A program made the position numbers and the translations under genes. Positions 19,253 through 27,717 of a stretch of DNA of 64,000 nt are shown here, one piece after another. Below the pieces are notes generated by a model. The model was not told where the DNA came from. It searched no databases and was given only the letters and a program-made list of their open reading frames with translations. Position 1 is the first letter of the stretch. The number at the start of each line of letters is the position of its first letter. Origin of the DNA: Saccharopolyspora gregorii (GTDB lineage Bacteria; Actinomycetota; Actinomycetes; Mycobacteriales; Pseudonocardiaceae). The stretch is taken from positions 4,154,001 to 4,218,000 of the forward strand of contig NZ_CP059556.1 of assembly GCF_024734405.1 (NCBI RefSeq), in the 5' to 3' direction.

Positions 19253-20104
19253 TCAGCGGCGGACGGTGGGGAGCTGGACGGTGGCGTCGTCGACGGCGGG
19301 GAGCTGGACGGTGCGGTCGTCGTCCGCGACGGGCGCGGGACGTCCGGCGCGCGCCCGGTCCTCGCCGCGGACGCCGTCGAAGTCGTCGAACTCGTCGAAG
19401 TGCTCGTGCTCGTCCCGGTCGTCGTAGTCCGCGAAGTCGTCCCAGCCGTCGTCCCCGGCACCGAGCACCAGTTCACCCGCGGACGTCTCGCGGAGCCGGC
19501 CCACCAGCGGGGTGATCCGCTCGGCCAGCAACGGCAGCAGCGCCGCGACGGCCCCGCCCAGCAGCAGGCCCACCAGCACGTCGTGCGGGTAGTGCACGCC
19601 GACGAACACCCGGGACAGCCCGGTCAGCAGCCCGACGACGACCGCCGCCCAGCCCCAGCTGCGGCGCGCGCAGAACAGGCCGATCGCGGCGGCCGCGGCG
19701 ATCGTGGAGTGGTTGCTGGGGAACGACCAGTCGCCCAGCTCCGGGCAGGCCGCGATGGACTGCGCGTGCGCGACCGCGCGGCACGGCCGGTCCTCCTGGA
19801 CGAAGGACTTGACGACCTCGCTGACCAGGTAGGCGAGCGCGGTGCCCAGCGGCGGCAGCACGGCGCGGGCCATCACGTGGTCCTCGTCGTTGCGCGCCTG
19901 GACGAACAGCACGGCGAAGGCCGCGAGGAAGCCGATGATCGCGGCCTCGGTGAAGAACTCGGCGAACGCCTGCAGCCACTCGGGGCTCGCCGCGCCCGCG
20001 CCCGCGATGCCCCGGTACAGGTCGGAGCTCAGGCCGGGCACGTACGGGTTCGGCTCGGCGGCCAACGACGGCTGAACGGCAGGTGTCGACATTCCCAACA
20101 TCAT
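19253..20104 (-). CDS. PAP2-family membrane phosphatase with acidic C-terminal tail
   Basis: The 283-residue protein has about five membrane segments and the three PAP2 motifs: KSFVQEDRP, PSNHSTIA and SRVFVGVHYPHD. These supply the phosphate-binding and catalytic residues of undecaprenyl-pyrophosphate or phosphatidate phosphatases. After the last helix the tail is unusually acidic (GWDDFADYDDRDEHEHFDEF), then closes with two TVQLP repeats. The ATG at 20104 is preceded by GGCGGA; a second ATG at 20092 is possible. Substrate not assignable. Confidence 0.85.
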   Translation of the reverse strand: MMLGMSTPAVQPSLAAEPNPYVPGLSSDLYRGIAGAGAASPEWLQAFAEFFTEAAIIGFLAAFAVLFVQARNDEDHVMARAVLPPLGTALAYLVSEVVKSFVQEDRPCRAVAHAQSIAACPELGDWSFPSNHSTIAAAAAIGLFCARRSWGWAAVVVGLLTGLSRVFVGVHYPHDVLVGLLLGGAVAALLPLLAERITPLVGRLRETSAGELVLGAGDDGWDDFADYDDRDEHEHFDEFDDFDGVRGEDRARAGRPAPVADDDRTVQLPAVDDATVQLPTVRR

Positions 20105-20445
20105 ATGAAGATCCGCCGTGGGCCCGGTACCGGCTCCGGTGGAACCCGGACACCTGCACCGATGCCCCGAACGGCCCCGCGGGCGCTCGTTCGGCGGCGC
20201 ACGACGGCGAAATCCGGCGCGCGAGAGCAGGCGGGCGCACTCCGCGCAAGACCTCGGCCACCCGCCCGGAGCAGTGTTCGATCACATTTCCGAAGTTGAT
20301 CATGGCCGAACCGGCCAACTGTACTCAATGTGATCAACATTCGCTACGGTGGCCCGCGTGCGCCGTGGTGCTGCCGCACGCAGCACCACGAGCCGGCTGG
20401 CAAGGCCGAGGTACCCGCGGTGGCGCGGGATGGGTGAGGACGGCG
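20105..20445. other. 341-bp divergent intergenic region upstream of the conservon
   Basis: No gene is supported here. It holds the promoters of the PAP2 gene and the conservon. The stretch 20280-20338 is AT-richer than the surroundings and has nested dyads, listed separately. Confidence 0.6.
20280..20338. promoter_or_regulatory. Nested inverted repeats upstream of the conservon
   Basis: GATCACATT (20280-20288) pairs with AATGTGATC (20327-20335). Inside, GTTGATCA (20295-20302) pairs with TGATCAAC (20331-20338), and GGCC-GAACC-GGCC lies between. All share a TGATCA core, so this may be a cluster of operator half-sites. The binding protein is unknown. Confidence 0.45.
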
Positions 20446-21750
20446 ATGCAACAAACGACAGGGTGGATACTCGGCGGCCTGGTGGTCCTGGTGGTGCTGC
20501 TGGGAGCCGCGGTGGCGTTGTTGAGCGCTCGGTTGCGCCAACAGCACAAGGAGATCGAGCAGCTCTCGGCGCTCGAACCGCTCCCGGCACCGGAACCCGC
20601 GCAGGCCCCGCCTGCCGCGGCCGTGGAACCGCCCACCGCCCCCGCACTGGAACCGCTGCCCGTCCAACCGGACGAGCAGTTCCGCCGCGAGGTCGTGCAG
20701 GGCGCCCAGGAAGCGCTCGGCGGCACGATGCGGCGCATCCTCGCGCTGACCAACAACGCGGCCGGGCGGCTGCACGACATGCAGCGCACGCACGGCTCGG
20801 ACGTGCTGGAGGACCTGCTGCCGATCGACCACCTGCTGGCGCAGGCGCAGCGGCGCGCCCAGCTGGTGACCGTGCTGTGCGGATCCCCGCCCGGCCAGCA
20901 GCGCAGCCCGCAGCTGATGTCCCGGCTCGTCGGCGCCGCCCAGTCCCGCATCCACGACTACGAGCGGGTCCGGCTGTCCACCCGGGACACCACCACCGCG
21001 GTGCTGGGGCGCGTGGTGGAACCGCTGAGCGCCGCGCTGGCCGAACTGCTGGACAACGCGACCCGCTCCTCCCCGCCGACCGCGCCGGTGGACGTGCTGA
21101 TCACCGCCGAGTACCACGGCGTCTCGCTGGAGATCCACGACGGCGGGGTCGGCATGCCGCCGGACTCGCTGAACCAGGCCAACGCGCTGCTGTCCCGCGG
21201 CGACTCGGAGATCGAGCTGACCGAGCTGGGCAACCCACCGCGCACCGGGCTCGCCGGGTGCAGCGTGCTGGCCGCGAACTACGGGTTCACGGTGCGCCTC
21301 GACGCCGCCTCCAGCCGCGGCGGGCTGCGCGCGGTGCTGCTGGTGCCGCACCACCTGCTGACCACGCTGGAGCAGCAGCCGGTGCTCTCCGCCGGGCAGG
21401 ACGAACCCGGGATCGGGCCGAGCGCCCCGGAACCGGCGGCGGTACCGGTCGCCGCCGAACCGGACGCTCCGCGGCACCGCCAGGCCGAACCGGCCACGAC
21501 CACCGCCGCCGGACTGCCCAAGCGCCCCCGCCGCACCATGACCCGCTCCGGCGACCTGTCCGCGCCGGAGGGCGCCTCGGTGCAGCCCATCGCCGACGGG
21601 GCGCAGCGGCGCACCACCGACGCGGCCCAGGGCCTGCGCGGGCTCCAGCGCGCCACCCGCACCACCGACGACGACGCGGAGACCGCGCCCGACCACGACG
21701 GGGACGACCCGTTGGACACGTCCACTTCCAGAAGGGATGCACGAGCATGA
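20446..21750 (+). CDS. cvnA: Conservon sensor histidine-kinase-like protein CvnA
   Basis: The 434-residue protein has one N-terminal membrane segment (residues 6-28) and a Pro/Ala linker. A GHKL ATPase domain follows: N-box LAELLDNATRSS, G1 box IHDGGVGMP and a degenerate G2 RTGLAGCSVLAANYGF. No clear phospho-acceptor His motif is visible. The tail is a long disordered Pro/Arg-rich stretch. CvnA proteins head actinobacterial conservons and form a membrane G-protein-like complex with CvnB, C and D. There is no large extracytoplasmic sensor here, so it is a short CvnA variant. Its stop overlaps cvnB by 4 bp. Confidence 0.9.
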   Translation: MQQTTGWILGGLVVLVVLLGAAVALLSARLRQQHKEIEQLSALEPLPAPEPAQAPPAAAVEPPTAPALEPLPVQPDEQFRREVVQGAQEALGGTMRRILALTNNAAGRLHDMQRTHGSDVLEDLLPIDHLLAQAQRRAQLVTVLCGSPPGQQRSPQLMSRLVGAAQSRIHDYERVRLSTRDTTTAVLGRVVEPLSAALAELLDNATRSSPPTAPVDVLITAEYHGVSLEIHDGGVGMPPDSLNQANALLSRGDSEIELTELGNPPRTGLAGCSVLAANYGFTVRLDAASSRGGLRAVLLVPHHLLTTLEQQPVLSAGQDEPGIGPSAPEPAAVPVAAEPDAPRHRQAEPATTTAAGLPKRPRRTMTRSGDLSAPEGASVQPIADGAQRRTTDAAQGLRGLQRATRTTDDDAETAPDHDGDDPLDTSTSRRDARA

Positions 21751-22172
21751 CCGAGACGGCCCCGACGGCGCCGAAACCCGACCGGAGCTGGGTGCTCGAC
21801 GACCTCGTCGAGCACTCCGGCATCCGGGCGGCCATCGCGGTGTCCGGCGACGGGATGCTCCTGGTCAAGAACACCGGCCTCGACCAGGCCGACGCCGAGC
21901 GCTGGGCGGCGGTCAGCTCGCCGCTGCAAGCCTGCGCCCGGCACGGGATGGAACCGCTGGGCTACCCCACCGGCGGTTTCGAGCAAGTGCTGGTGCAGCA
22001 CGCGCAGGGCTACCAGCTGCTGCAACCGTTCGGCGAGGAGTCCTACCTCGTGCTGGTGACCGACGCCGACACCGACCTCGGCGTGGTGTCGACCGAGATG
22101 CAGATGACCGCCAAGCGGCTCGGGCAGGAGATGGGCACGGCTGCGCGCACCGCCGCCAGGCGGAGTTCGTGA
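21747..22172 (+). CDS. cvnB: Conservon roadblock/LC7 protein CvnB
   Basis: The 141-residue roadblock/LC7 fold begins with the family-typical LDDLVEHSGIRAAIAVSGDGMLLVKN and ends with a Lys/Arg tail. Roadblock proteins act as regulators of small GTPases, here predicted to be CvnD. ATG overlaps the cvnA stop (ATGA). RBS GAAGGGA lies upstream. Confidence 0.93.
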   Translation: MTETAPTAPKPDRSWVLDDLVEHSGIRAAIAVSGDGMLLVKNTGLDQADAERWAAVSSPLQACARHGMEPLGYPTGGFEQVLVQHAQGYQLLQPFGEESYLVLVTDADTDLGVVSTEMQMTAKRLGQEMGTAARTAARRSS

Positions 22173-22537
22173 CCCCCGGACCGCACCGCCGGGAATCGGA
22201 GCTGGTGCGCTCCTACGTGCTCACCCGGGGCCGGGCCCGGGCGGAGCAACCGGTGGAACCGGCCGCCCTGGTGCGGGCGGCCGCCACCGGCGGGGTGCCC
22301 GAGCTCGATCCGGACCGCCGCCGGATCGTGCAGGTCGCCCAGGGCGGTGCGCTCGCGGTCGCCGAGATCGCCGCGCACACCGAGCTGCCGCTGACGGTGG
22401 CGCTGGTGGTGGTGTCCGACCTGATCGACGAGGGCTACCTGACGCCCGCCTCGGCGAACCGCCCGGCGTCGGTGCCCAGCACGGATCTGCTGCAGGAGGT
22501 GCTCGATGGACTCCGCCGCCTGGACACCTCCGCCTGA
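22169..22537 (+). CDS. cvnC: Conservon DUF742 protein CvnC
   Basis: The 122-residue DUF742 protein has the usual LVRSYVLTRGRA start, a central IVQVAQGGALAVAEIAAHTELPLTVALVVVSDLIDEGYL winged-helix-like block and a short end. DUF742 proteins are always found beside CvnB and CvnD. GTG at 22169 overlaps the cvnB stop by 4 bp. Confidence 0.93.
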   Translation: MTPGPHRRESELVRSYVLTRGRARAEQPVEPAALVRAAATGGVPELDPDRRRIVQVAQGGALAVAEIAAHTELPLTVALVVVSDLIDEGYLTPASANRPASVPSTDLLQEVLDGLRRLDTSA

Positions 22538-23138
22538 GTCGGCCTACGTCGCGGAGACGGTGCGGCGGTCGGCCAAGATCCTCGTGGTCGGCCCGGCCGG
22601 GGTCGGCAAGACCACGTTCGTCGACACCATGTCGGAGATCGTGCCGCTGCACACCGAGGAATCGCTGACCTCGGCCAGCGAGGCGGTCGACGACCTGCAC
22701 CTCACCCCGGCGAAGACGACGACCACCGTGGCGCTGGACTTCGGCCGCCGCACCCTCAACGACCAGCTGGTGCTGTACCTGTTCGGCACGCCGGGCCAGC
22801 AGCGGTTCACCTACCTCTGGCGGACGCTGGCGAACGGCGCGCTGGGCGCGCTGGTGCTGGCGGACACCCGGCGGCTGGCGGACTCGTTCGACGTGATGGA
22901 CCAGGTGGAGGAGCTCGGCGTGCCCTACGCGATCGCGGTGAACGCCTTCGACTCGGCACCGCTGCACTCGGTGGCGGACCTGCGCGAAGCGCTCGACCCG
23001 CAGCCGGACACGCCGGTCGCGGTGTGCGACGCGCGGGACGTCGGCTCCTGCACCCGGGTGCTGATCGACCTGGTCGAGCACGTGCTGCTGGCCTCGACCT
23101 CCGGCAGGCACGCCGCCGACCCGACGGTGCGCTCGTGA
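22506..23138 (+). CDS. cvnD: Conservon small GTP-binding protein CvnD
   Basis: The 210-residue Ras-like GTPase has P-loop GPAGVGKTT (about residues 29-37), switch I KTTTTVALDFG, switch II FGTPGQQRF and VNAFDSAP in place of NKxD, as in other CvnD proteins. The ATG lies 32 bp inside cvnC, with a strong AGGAGGTG site 4 bases upstream, so the overlapping start is well supported. Confidence 0.93.
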   Translation: MDSAAWTPPPESAYVAETVRRSAKILVVGPAGVGKTTFVDTMSEIVPLHTEESLTSASEAVDDLHLTPAKTTTTVALDFGRRTLNDQLVLYLFGTPGQQRFTYLWRTLANGALGALVLADTRRLADSFDVMDQVEELGVPYAIAVNAFDSAPLHSVADLREALDPQPDTPVAVCDARDVGSCTRVLIDLVEHVLLASTSGRHAADPTVRS

Positions 23139-23184
23139 CCGCACTCCCCCAGCCCCCGACGACCTCCCCGACGACGGAGCGACC

Positions 23185-24435
23185 ATGACGGCCCTGCCCG
23201 GCCCCGACCTGCAAGACCGCATCCCGCTGCACGGCGACGAGTTCACCGCGCACCCGGACCAGGTGTACGCGCGGCTGCGCTCCCGCGGCCCGATCGTGCC
23301 GGTGACGCTGGCCCCGGACGTGCCCGCGATGCTGGTGGTGGACTACGAGACGGCGCTGCAGGTGCTGCGCAGCCCGCACGTGTTCGTCAAGGACTCCCGC
23401 CGCTGGCAGGACACCGCTCCGCCGGACACCCCGGTGCTGCCGATGATGTCGTGGCGGCCGAACACGCTGTTCGCCGACGGGGAGCGGCACGCGCGGCTGC
23501 GCCCGCCGGTGGAGAACAGCCTCACCGCGGTGAAACCGGCCCAGCTGCGGCGCTTCGTGCAGTCCAGCGCGATCCGGCTGATCGGCGGGTTCACCGGCCG
23601 CGGCCACGCCGACCTGCTCGGCGAGTACGCGGCGCAGCTGCCGATGCTGGTGCTGCAGCAGATGTTCGGCTGCCCCGCCGAGATCGCGCAGGCCATGGTC
23701 GCCGCGATCGCCGCGCTCTGGGACGGCACCGACCCGCAGCTGGCGAACCGGTACCTGGAGGAGAGCGTCAACGACCTCGTCCGGTACAAGCGCGCGAACC
23801 CCGGCGACGACGTGACGACCCGGATGATCGAGCACCCGCACGGCCTCGACGACGACGAGCTGCAGCACCAGCTGATCATCACGATGGGCGCGGGCGCCGA
23901 ACCGCTGGGCAACTGGATCGCGAACGCGCTGTACCTGCTGCTGACCGAACACCGGGTGGCCGACGCGGTGGCCACCGGCAGCGTCGCGCTGGACGAAGCG
24001 CTCGACGACGTGCTGTGGCGGTTCACCCCGCTGGCGAACTACGCGATCACCTACCCGCGGCACCCGGTGTACCTGGGGCGCGTGCTGCTGCCCGCCGACG
24101 AGCCGGTGGTGATCTCGATGGCCGCGATCAACACCGACCCGGCGCTGCACCCATCGGGGCAGATCCCGGCGGGCAACCGGGCGCACCTCGCGTTCAGCGC
24201 GGGCGCGCACACCTGCCCCGCGAGCAGGCCCGCGCGCTTGATCGCGACCGTGGCGCTGGAGACCCTTTTGGACTACGTTCCCGAAGTCGAGCTGGATGAT
24301 CAGCAACCGCTGCGGTGGCGCCCCGGCCCCTTCCACCGGGCGCTGACGGCCCTGCCGGTGCGCTTCCCAGCCGTGTCCTCGCTCGCCGACCCCACCACAG
24401 GAGGATCAGGATGTCCGCATCGCAGTGCCCGGTAG
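23185..24435 (+). CDS. cvnE: Conservon cytochrome P450 with missing ExxR (CYP157-type), CvnE
   Basis: The 416-residue protein aligns as a P450 along its length but has lost several hallmark residues. The I-helix reads GAGAEPLG (about residue 234) with no Thr. The K-helix reads LDDVLWRF (about 273), so the Arg of ExxR is replaced by Trp. The heme loop reads FSAGAHTCPASRPAR, keeping the Cys (about 344) but not the following Gly. The CYP157 family, found in Streptomyces conservons, also lacks ExxR (EQSLW there). This gene, together with a canonical P450 next door, fits a CYP157/CYP154 pair. It is unlikely to be a simple pseudogene because the frame is intact. Confidence 0.88.
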   Translation: MTALPGPDLQDRIPLHGDEFTAHPDQVYARLRSRGPIVPVTLAPDVPAMLVVDYETALQVLRSPHVFVKDSRRWQDTAPPDTPVLPMMSWRPNTLFADGERHARLRPPVENSLTAVKPAQLRRFVQSSAIRLIGGFTGRGHADLLGEYAAQLPMLVLQQMFGCPAEIAQAMVAAIAALWDGTDPQLANRYLEESVNDLVRYKRANPGDDVTTRMIEHPHGLDDDELQHQLIITMGAGAEPLGNWIANALYLLLTEHRVADAVATGSVALDEALDDVLWRFTPLANYAITYPRHPVYLGRVLLPADEPVVISMAAINTDPALHPSGQIPAGNRAHLAFSAGAHTCPASRPARLIATVALETLLDYVPEVELDDQQPLRWRPGPFHRALTALPVRFPAVSSLADPTTGGSGCPHRSAR

Positions 24436-25634
24436 CCGCTCTCGACCCGGCCGGTGCCGACGTGCACGGGGAAGCCGACCGGCTGCGCGCGCACGGCTCG
24501 GCCGCGCTGGTGACGCTGCCCGGGGACGTCCCGGCGTGGGTGATCACCGACCACGGCGAGCTGCGCGGGCTGCTGTCCGATCCGCGGGTGTCGAAGGACC
24601 CGCGGCAGCACTGGCCCGCGTGGATCCGCGGCGAGATCCCGGCGGACTGGCCGCTGATCTCCTGGGTCGGCGTGGACAACATGTTCACCGCGTTCGGCTC
24701 GGAGCACACCCGGCTGCGCGGCCTCGTGTCGAAGGCGTTCACGCCGCGCCGGGTGCAGGCGCTGCGTCCCCGCATCGAGCAGATCACCGCCGAGCTGCTG
24801 GACGGCCTGGCCGCGGAGACCGGCGAGGTGGACCTGCGCACCGGCTTCACCTACCCGCTGCCGATCGCGGTCATCACCGACCTGTTCGGAGTGCCCGCCG
24901 AGATGCGCGGGACGCTGCGCCACATCGTCGACGAGGTGTTCCGCACCTCCGCCACCCCGGAGGAGACGGCGGCGACGGCGCAGGAGATGGGCCGCTTCCT
25001 CACCGACCTCATCGAATCGAAGCGGCAGCACCCCGGCGACGACCTCACCAGCGGACTGCTCGCGGCCCGCGACGAGGAGCAGAACCGGCTCAGCGAACGG
25101 GAACTCGCCGACACCCTGATCCTCATGATCGGCGCCGGGCACGAGACCACGGTGAACCTGCTCGGCCAGGCCGTGGTCGCGCTGACCACGCACCCCGCGC
25201 AGCGCGCCGCGCTGCGCGCGGGCGACATCGGCTGGGACGACGTGATCGAGGAGACGCTGCGCTGGCAGCCGGCGCTGGCGAACGTGCCGCTGCGGTTCGC
25301 CACCACCGATATCAAGCTCGCCGACGGCACCGTCATCGCCGAGGGCGACGCGATCCTCGCGTCCTACGCGGCGGCGAACCGGGACCCCGGCCACTACGAC
25401 GCCCCGGAGGTGTTCGACGCCCGCCGCGGCGCGCGGGACCACCTGGCGTTCGGCTTCGGCCCGCACTTCTGCCTCGGCGCGGCGCTGGCGAGGCTGGAGG
25501 CGCAGATCGCGCTGCCCGCGCTGTTCGACCGGTTCCCGGACCTCGCCCTCGCGGTGGACTCCGACGCGCTGGAACCGTCCGAGTCGTTCATCTCCAACGG
25601 CCCGAAGGCGCTGCCGGTGCGGCTCGCGGGCTGA
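24411..25634 (+). CDS. cvnF: Conservon cytochrome P450, canonical (CYP154-like), CvnF
   Basis: The 407-residue P450 has intact motifs: I-helix GAGHETT, K-helix ETLRW, heme loop FGFGPHFCLGAALAR. The ATG at 24411 lies 25 bp inside cvnE with AGGAGGATC just upstream. In Streptomyces, CYP154 genes often follow CYP157 genes in conservons. The pair may work as one unit, with only this one expected to be catalytically normal. Substrate unknown. Confidence 0.9.
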   Translation: MSASQCPVAALDPAGADVHGEADRLRAHGSAALVTLPGDVPAWVITDHGELRGLLSDPRVSKDPRQHWPAWIRGEIPADWPLISWVGVDNMFTAFGSEHTRLRGLVSKAFTPRRVQALRPRIEQITAELLDGLAAETGEVDLRTGFTYPLPIAVITDLFGVPAEMRGTLRHIVDEVFRTSATPEETAATAQEMGRFLTDLIESKRQHPGDDLTSGLLAARDEEQNRLSERELADTLILMIGAGHETTVNLLGQAVVALTTHPAQRAALRAGDIGWDDVIEETLRWQPALANVPLRFATTDIKLADGTVIAEGDAILASYAAANRDPGHYDAPEVFDARRGARDHLAFGFGPHFCLGAALARLEAQIALPALFDRFPDLALAVDSDALEPSESFISNGPKALPVRLAG

Positions 25635-25757
25635 GCCCGGCCTGCGCGGTTCGTCCGCTTCCGACGGGAAATGCGGCTCCGGGCACCGGTTTCGGCGGAC
25701 GCCTCGGCAGCGCCCGTCCTACTACCCTGGACGCCACGACGATGAGGAACGGTGGCG

Positions 25758-26234
25758 ATGACACGCACTCTGGTGGTGTGCAGGCACGCGAAGTCGGCGT
25801 GGCCGGACGACGTCGAGGACTTCGAACGCCCGCTCACGGAACGTGGCGAACGGGACGCGCCGGAGGCGGGGAGGTGGCTGGCCGAGCGGGTGCCCGACAT
25901 CGGCTTCGCGCTCTGCTCCCCCGCCAAGCGGGCTCGGCGCACCTGGCAGCTGATCTCGGGCGTGACCGGCAAGGTCGAGACCCGGCACGACAAGCGCCTC
26001 TACGGCGCCACGGCCGGTGAGCTGATCGCGGTGCTCAACGACGTGCCCGACGAGGCCGCGACCGCGGTGCTGGTCGGCCACAACCCCGGGCTGGAGGACC
26101 TGGTCGCGGTGCTGACCGGCGTGCCGCACCAGCTGGCCACGACGGAGCTGGCGGTGCTCACCGGCACCGGTTCCTGGTCCCAGGTCGAACCGGGCTGGGC
26201 CACCCTGCAGGACTCGGCGAAGCCTCGGGGATGA
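25758..26234 (+). CDS. SixA-type histidine phosphatase
   Basis: The ~158-residue protein carries CRHAKSAWPDDVEDFERPLTERG near the start (the R-H-G/A-type phosphohistidine motif) and a VLVGHNPGLEDL block with the second catalytic His. SixA proteins dephosphorylate phosphohistidine, often on signalling or PTS proteins. The ATG at 25758 has AGGA upstream at spacing ~9; a GTG at 25752 is an alternative. It is followed by repeat copies b and c. Confidence 0.88.
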   Translation: MTRTLVVCRHAKSAWPDDVEDFERPLTERGERDAPEAGRWLAERVPDIGFALCSPAKRARRTWQLISGVTGKVETRHDKRLYGATAGELIAVLNDVPDEAATAVLVGHNPGLEDLVAVLTGVPHQLATTELAVLTGTGSWSQVEPGWATLQDSAKPRG

Positions 26235-26263
26235 CCACGGGTCGTTTTTCTTTCGGGGTGGGG

Positions 26264-26420
26264 TGGCGGAACCTCAGCGTCCTCCTCGCTGCGGGATCTT
26301 TTTCACCGGTGGCTCCGCCACAGGAGAAAAAGCTGTCCTCGCGAGGAGGACGCTGAGAACCCGCGGGTGGTCCTTTTGCGTGCTGGGTCTCCGCTCAGCG
26401 GCTTCGCCGCTGACAGGAAG
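26264..26420 (-). repeat. Two-hairpin dispersed element, copy b (reverse)
   Basis: In + coordinates the outer stem is CTCAGCGTCCTCCTCGC (26274-26290) with GCGAGGAGGACGCTGAG (26342-26358), the inner stem CTTTTTC (26299-26305) with GAAAAAG (26327-26333), and the apex GTGGC-TCC-GCCAC. Hairpin 1 is TCAGCGGC-TTC-GCCGCTGA (26396-26414). The stem differs in sequence from copy a but stays fully paired. It faces copy c. Confidence 0.85.
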
Positions 26421-26447
26421 GCGAAGCCGGCGGTTTTGTCCGTTTCT

Positions 26448-26612
26448 TGTCAGCGGCGAAGCCGCTGAGCTGACGACCACGCACGCAGACCGACCACCAG
26501 CGGGTTCTCAGCGGTTCCCTCGCGAGGACAGCTTTTTCCCTCGTGGCGGAGCCACTTGGGAAAAAGATCCGCAGCGAGGGAACCGCTGAGGTTCCGCCAC
26601 CTCGGTGCTCCG
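26448..26612 (+). repeat. Two-hairpin dispersed element, copy c
   Basis: Hairpin 1 is at 26451-26469. The outer stem is CTCAGCGGTTCCCTCGC (26508-26524) with GCGAGGGAACCGCTGAG (26575-26591), the inner stem CTTTTTCCC (26533-26541) with GGGAAAAAG (26559-26567), and the apex GTGGC-GGA-GCCAC (26544-26556). It has a one-base deletion in the right arm relative to copy a, so no shared reading frame survives. With copy b it forms an inverted pair filling the convergent gap 26235-26637. Confidence 0.85.
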
Positions 26613-26637
26613 CAAACCGAGTTCGGATACAGGCAGT

Positions 26638-27636
26638 TCAGTCCCCGATGATGATCTTGCCGATGGTGTCCTTGGTGGCGAAGTGGGTGAACGCTTCGGG
26701 GGCTTCGTCGAAGGGGAAGGCCCGGTCGATGAGCGGGTGCAGCCGGTGCTGCTCGAGGACGCGGATCATCCGTTCGAAGTCGCTGCGGCTGCCGACCGCG
26801 ATGGCCCGCAGCGTCGCGCCGCGGCCCAGGAACGCCCCGAGGTCCAGGCCCGCCCCGTCGGCGAGGTTCCCGACCAGCGAGATCAGCCCGCCGTGGGCGA
26901 GGGCGCGCAGCGACTGCCCGATGGTCCCGGCGCCGCCGATCTCCACCACCCGGTCCACGCCGCGTCCGCCGGTGCGCGCTCGCACCTCGTCGCCCCACTC
27001 GGGGACCGCGGTGCGGTCGATGACGTCGGGGGCGCCGAGCTCGCGCAGCCACCGCGCCTTCACCGGGCCGGACGTGGTGATCAGCACCCGCGCCCCGGCC
27101 AGGCGGGCGAACTGCAGCGCGAACATGGAGACGCCGCCGCAGCCCTGCAGCAGCACCGAGTCACCGGCGCCGATGCCGTCGAGCGCGGAGAACGCGGTGA
27201 GCGCGGCGCAGGGCAGCGTCGCGGCTTCCTCGAACGACAGGTGTTCCGGCACCGGTAGCACGGAGTGCTCGGCGACGGCGACGTGCTCGGCGAGCCATCC
27301 GTCGCGCTGCACCCCGTACAGCTCGCCCCAGCCGTCGAGCGTCCCGTGCAGCCACTCCGGGTGGAAGGTGCTCATCACCCGGTCGCCGACCTGGAAGCCG
27401 CGCACGCCCGCACCGACCGCGTCGACGGTGCCCGCGGCGTCGGACAGCGGGATCCGCCCGGGCGGCACCGGCATCGAGTAGCGCCCTTCCACGATCGGCA
27501 GGTCGCGGGCGTTGATCGAGCGGGCTCGGACCCGCACCAGCACCTCCCCGGCGGCCGGGGTCGGCACCGGGCGTTCCCGCGGCCGCAGCGGTCCGCCGTC
27601 CCCGGGCACCTCGAACGTGCGCATCAGTCGTCCCAT
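26638..27636 (-). CDS. MDR-family zinc-type alcohol dehydrogenase/quinone reductase
   Basis: The 332-residue medium-chain dehydrogenase has a GroES-like N-domain (EVLVRVRARSINARDLPIVEGRY) and a Rossmann block SVLLQGCGGVSMFALQFARLAGARVLIT. The usual zinc-ligand Cys/His set is not obvious, so it may be zinc-independent. The C-terminus KDTIGKIIIGD is typical of the family. It is divergent from an AraC regulator at 27718, which probably controls it. An inner ATG (27624) is an alternative start. Confidence 0.88.
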   Translation of the reverse strand: MGRLMRTFEVPGDGGPLRPRERPVPTPAAGEVLVRVRARSINARDLPIVEGRYSMPVPPGRIPLSDAAGTVDAVGAGVRGFQVGDRVMSTFHPEWLHGTLDGWGELYGVQRDGWLAEHVAVAEHSVLPVPEHLSFEEAATLPCAALTAFSALDGIGAGDSVLLQGCGGVSMFALQFARLAGARVLITTSGPVKARWLRELGAPDVIDRTAVPEWGDEVRARTGGRGVDRVVEIGGAGTIGQSLRALAHGGLISLVGNLADGAGLDLGAFLGRGATLRAIAVGSRSDFERMIRVLEQHRLHPLIDRAFPFDEAPEAFTHFATKDTIGKIIIGD

Positions 27637-27717
27637 GCCCTCGACCGTAGACCGGGACCGCTAGACGGCACGTACCCTTCCGTCCATGATTCGGTGCAGT
27701 TCGTCCAGGGGCGGCGC

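Noticed and set aside
23185-24435. P450 pseudogene
   Set aside because: The frame is intact, in a coupled operon, and the same residue losses are known in CYP157.
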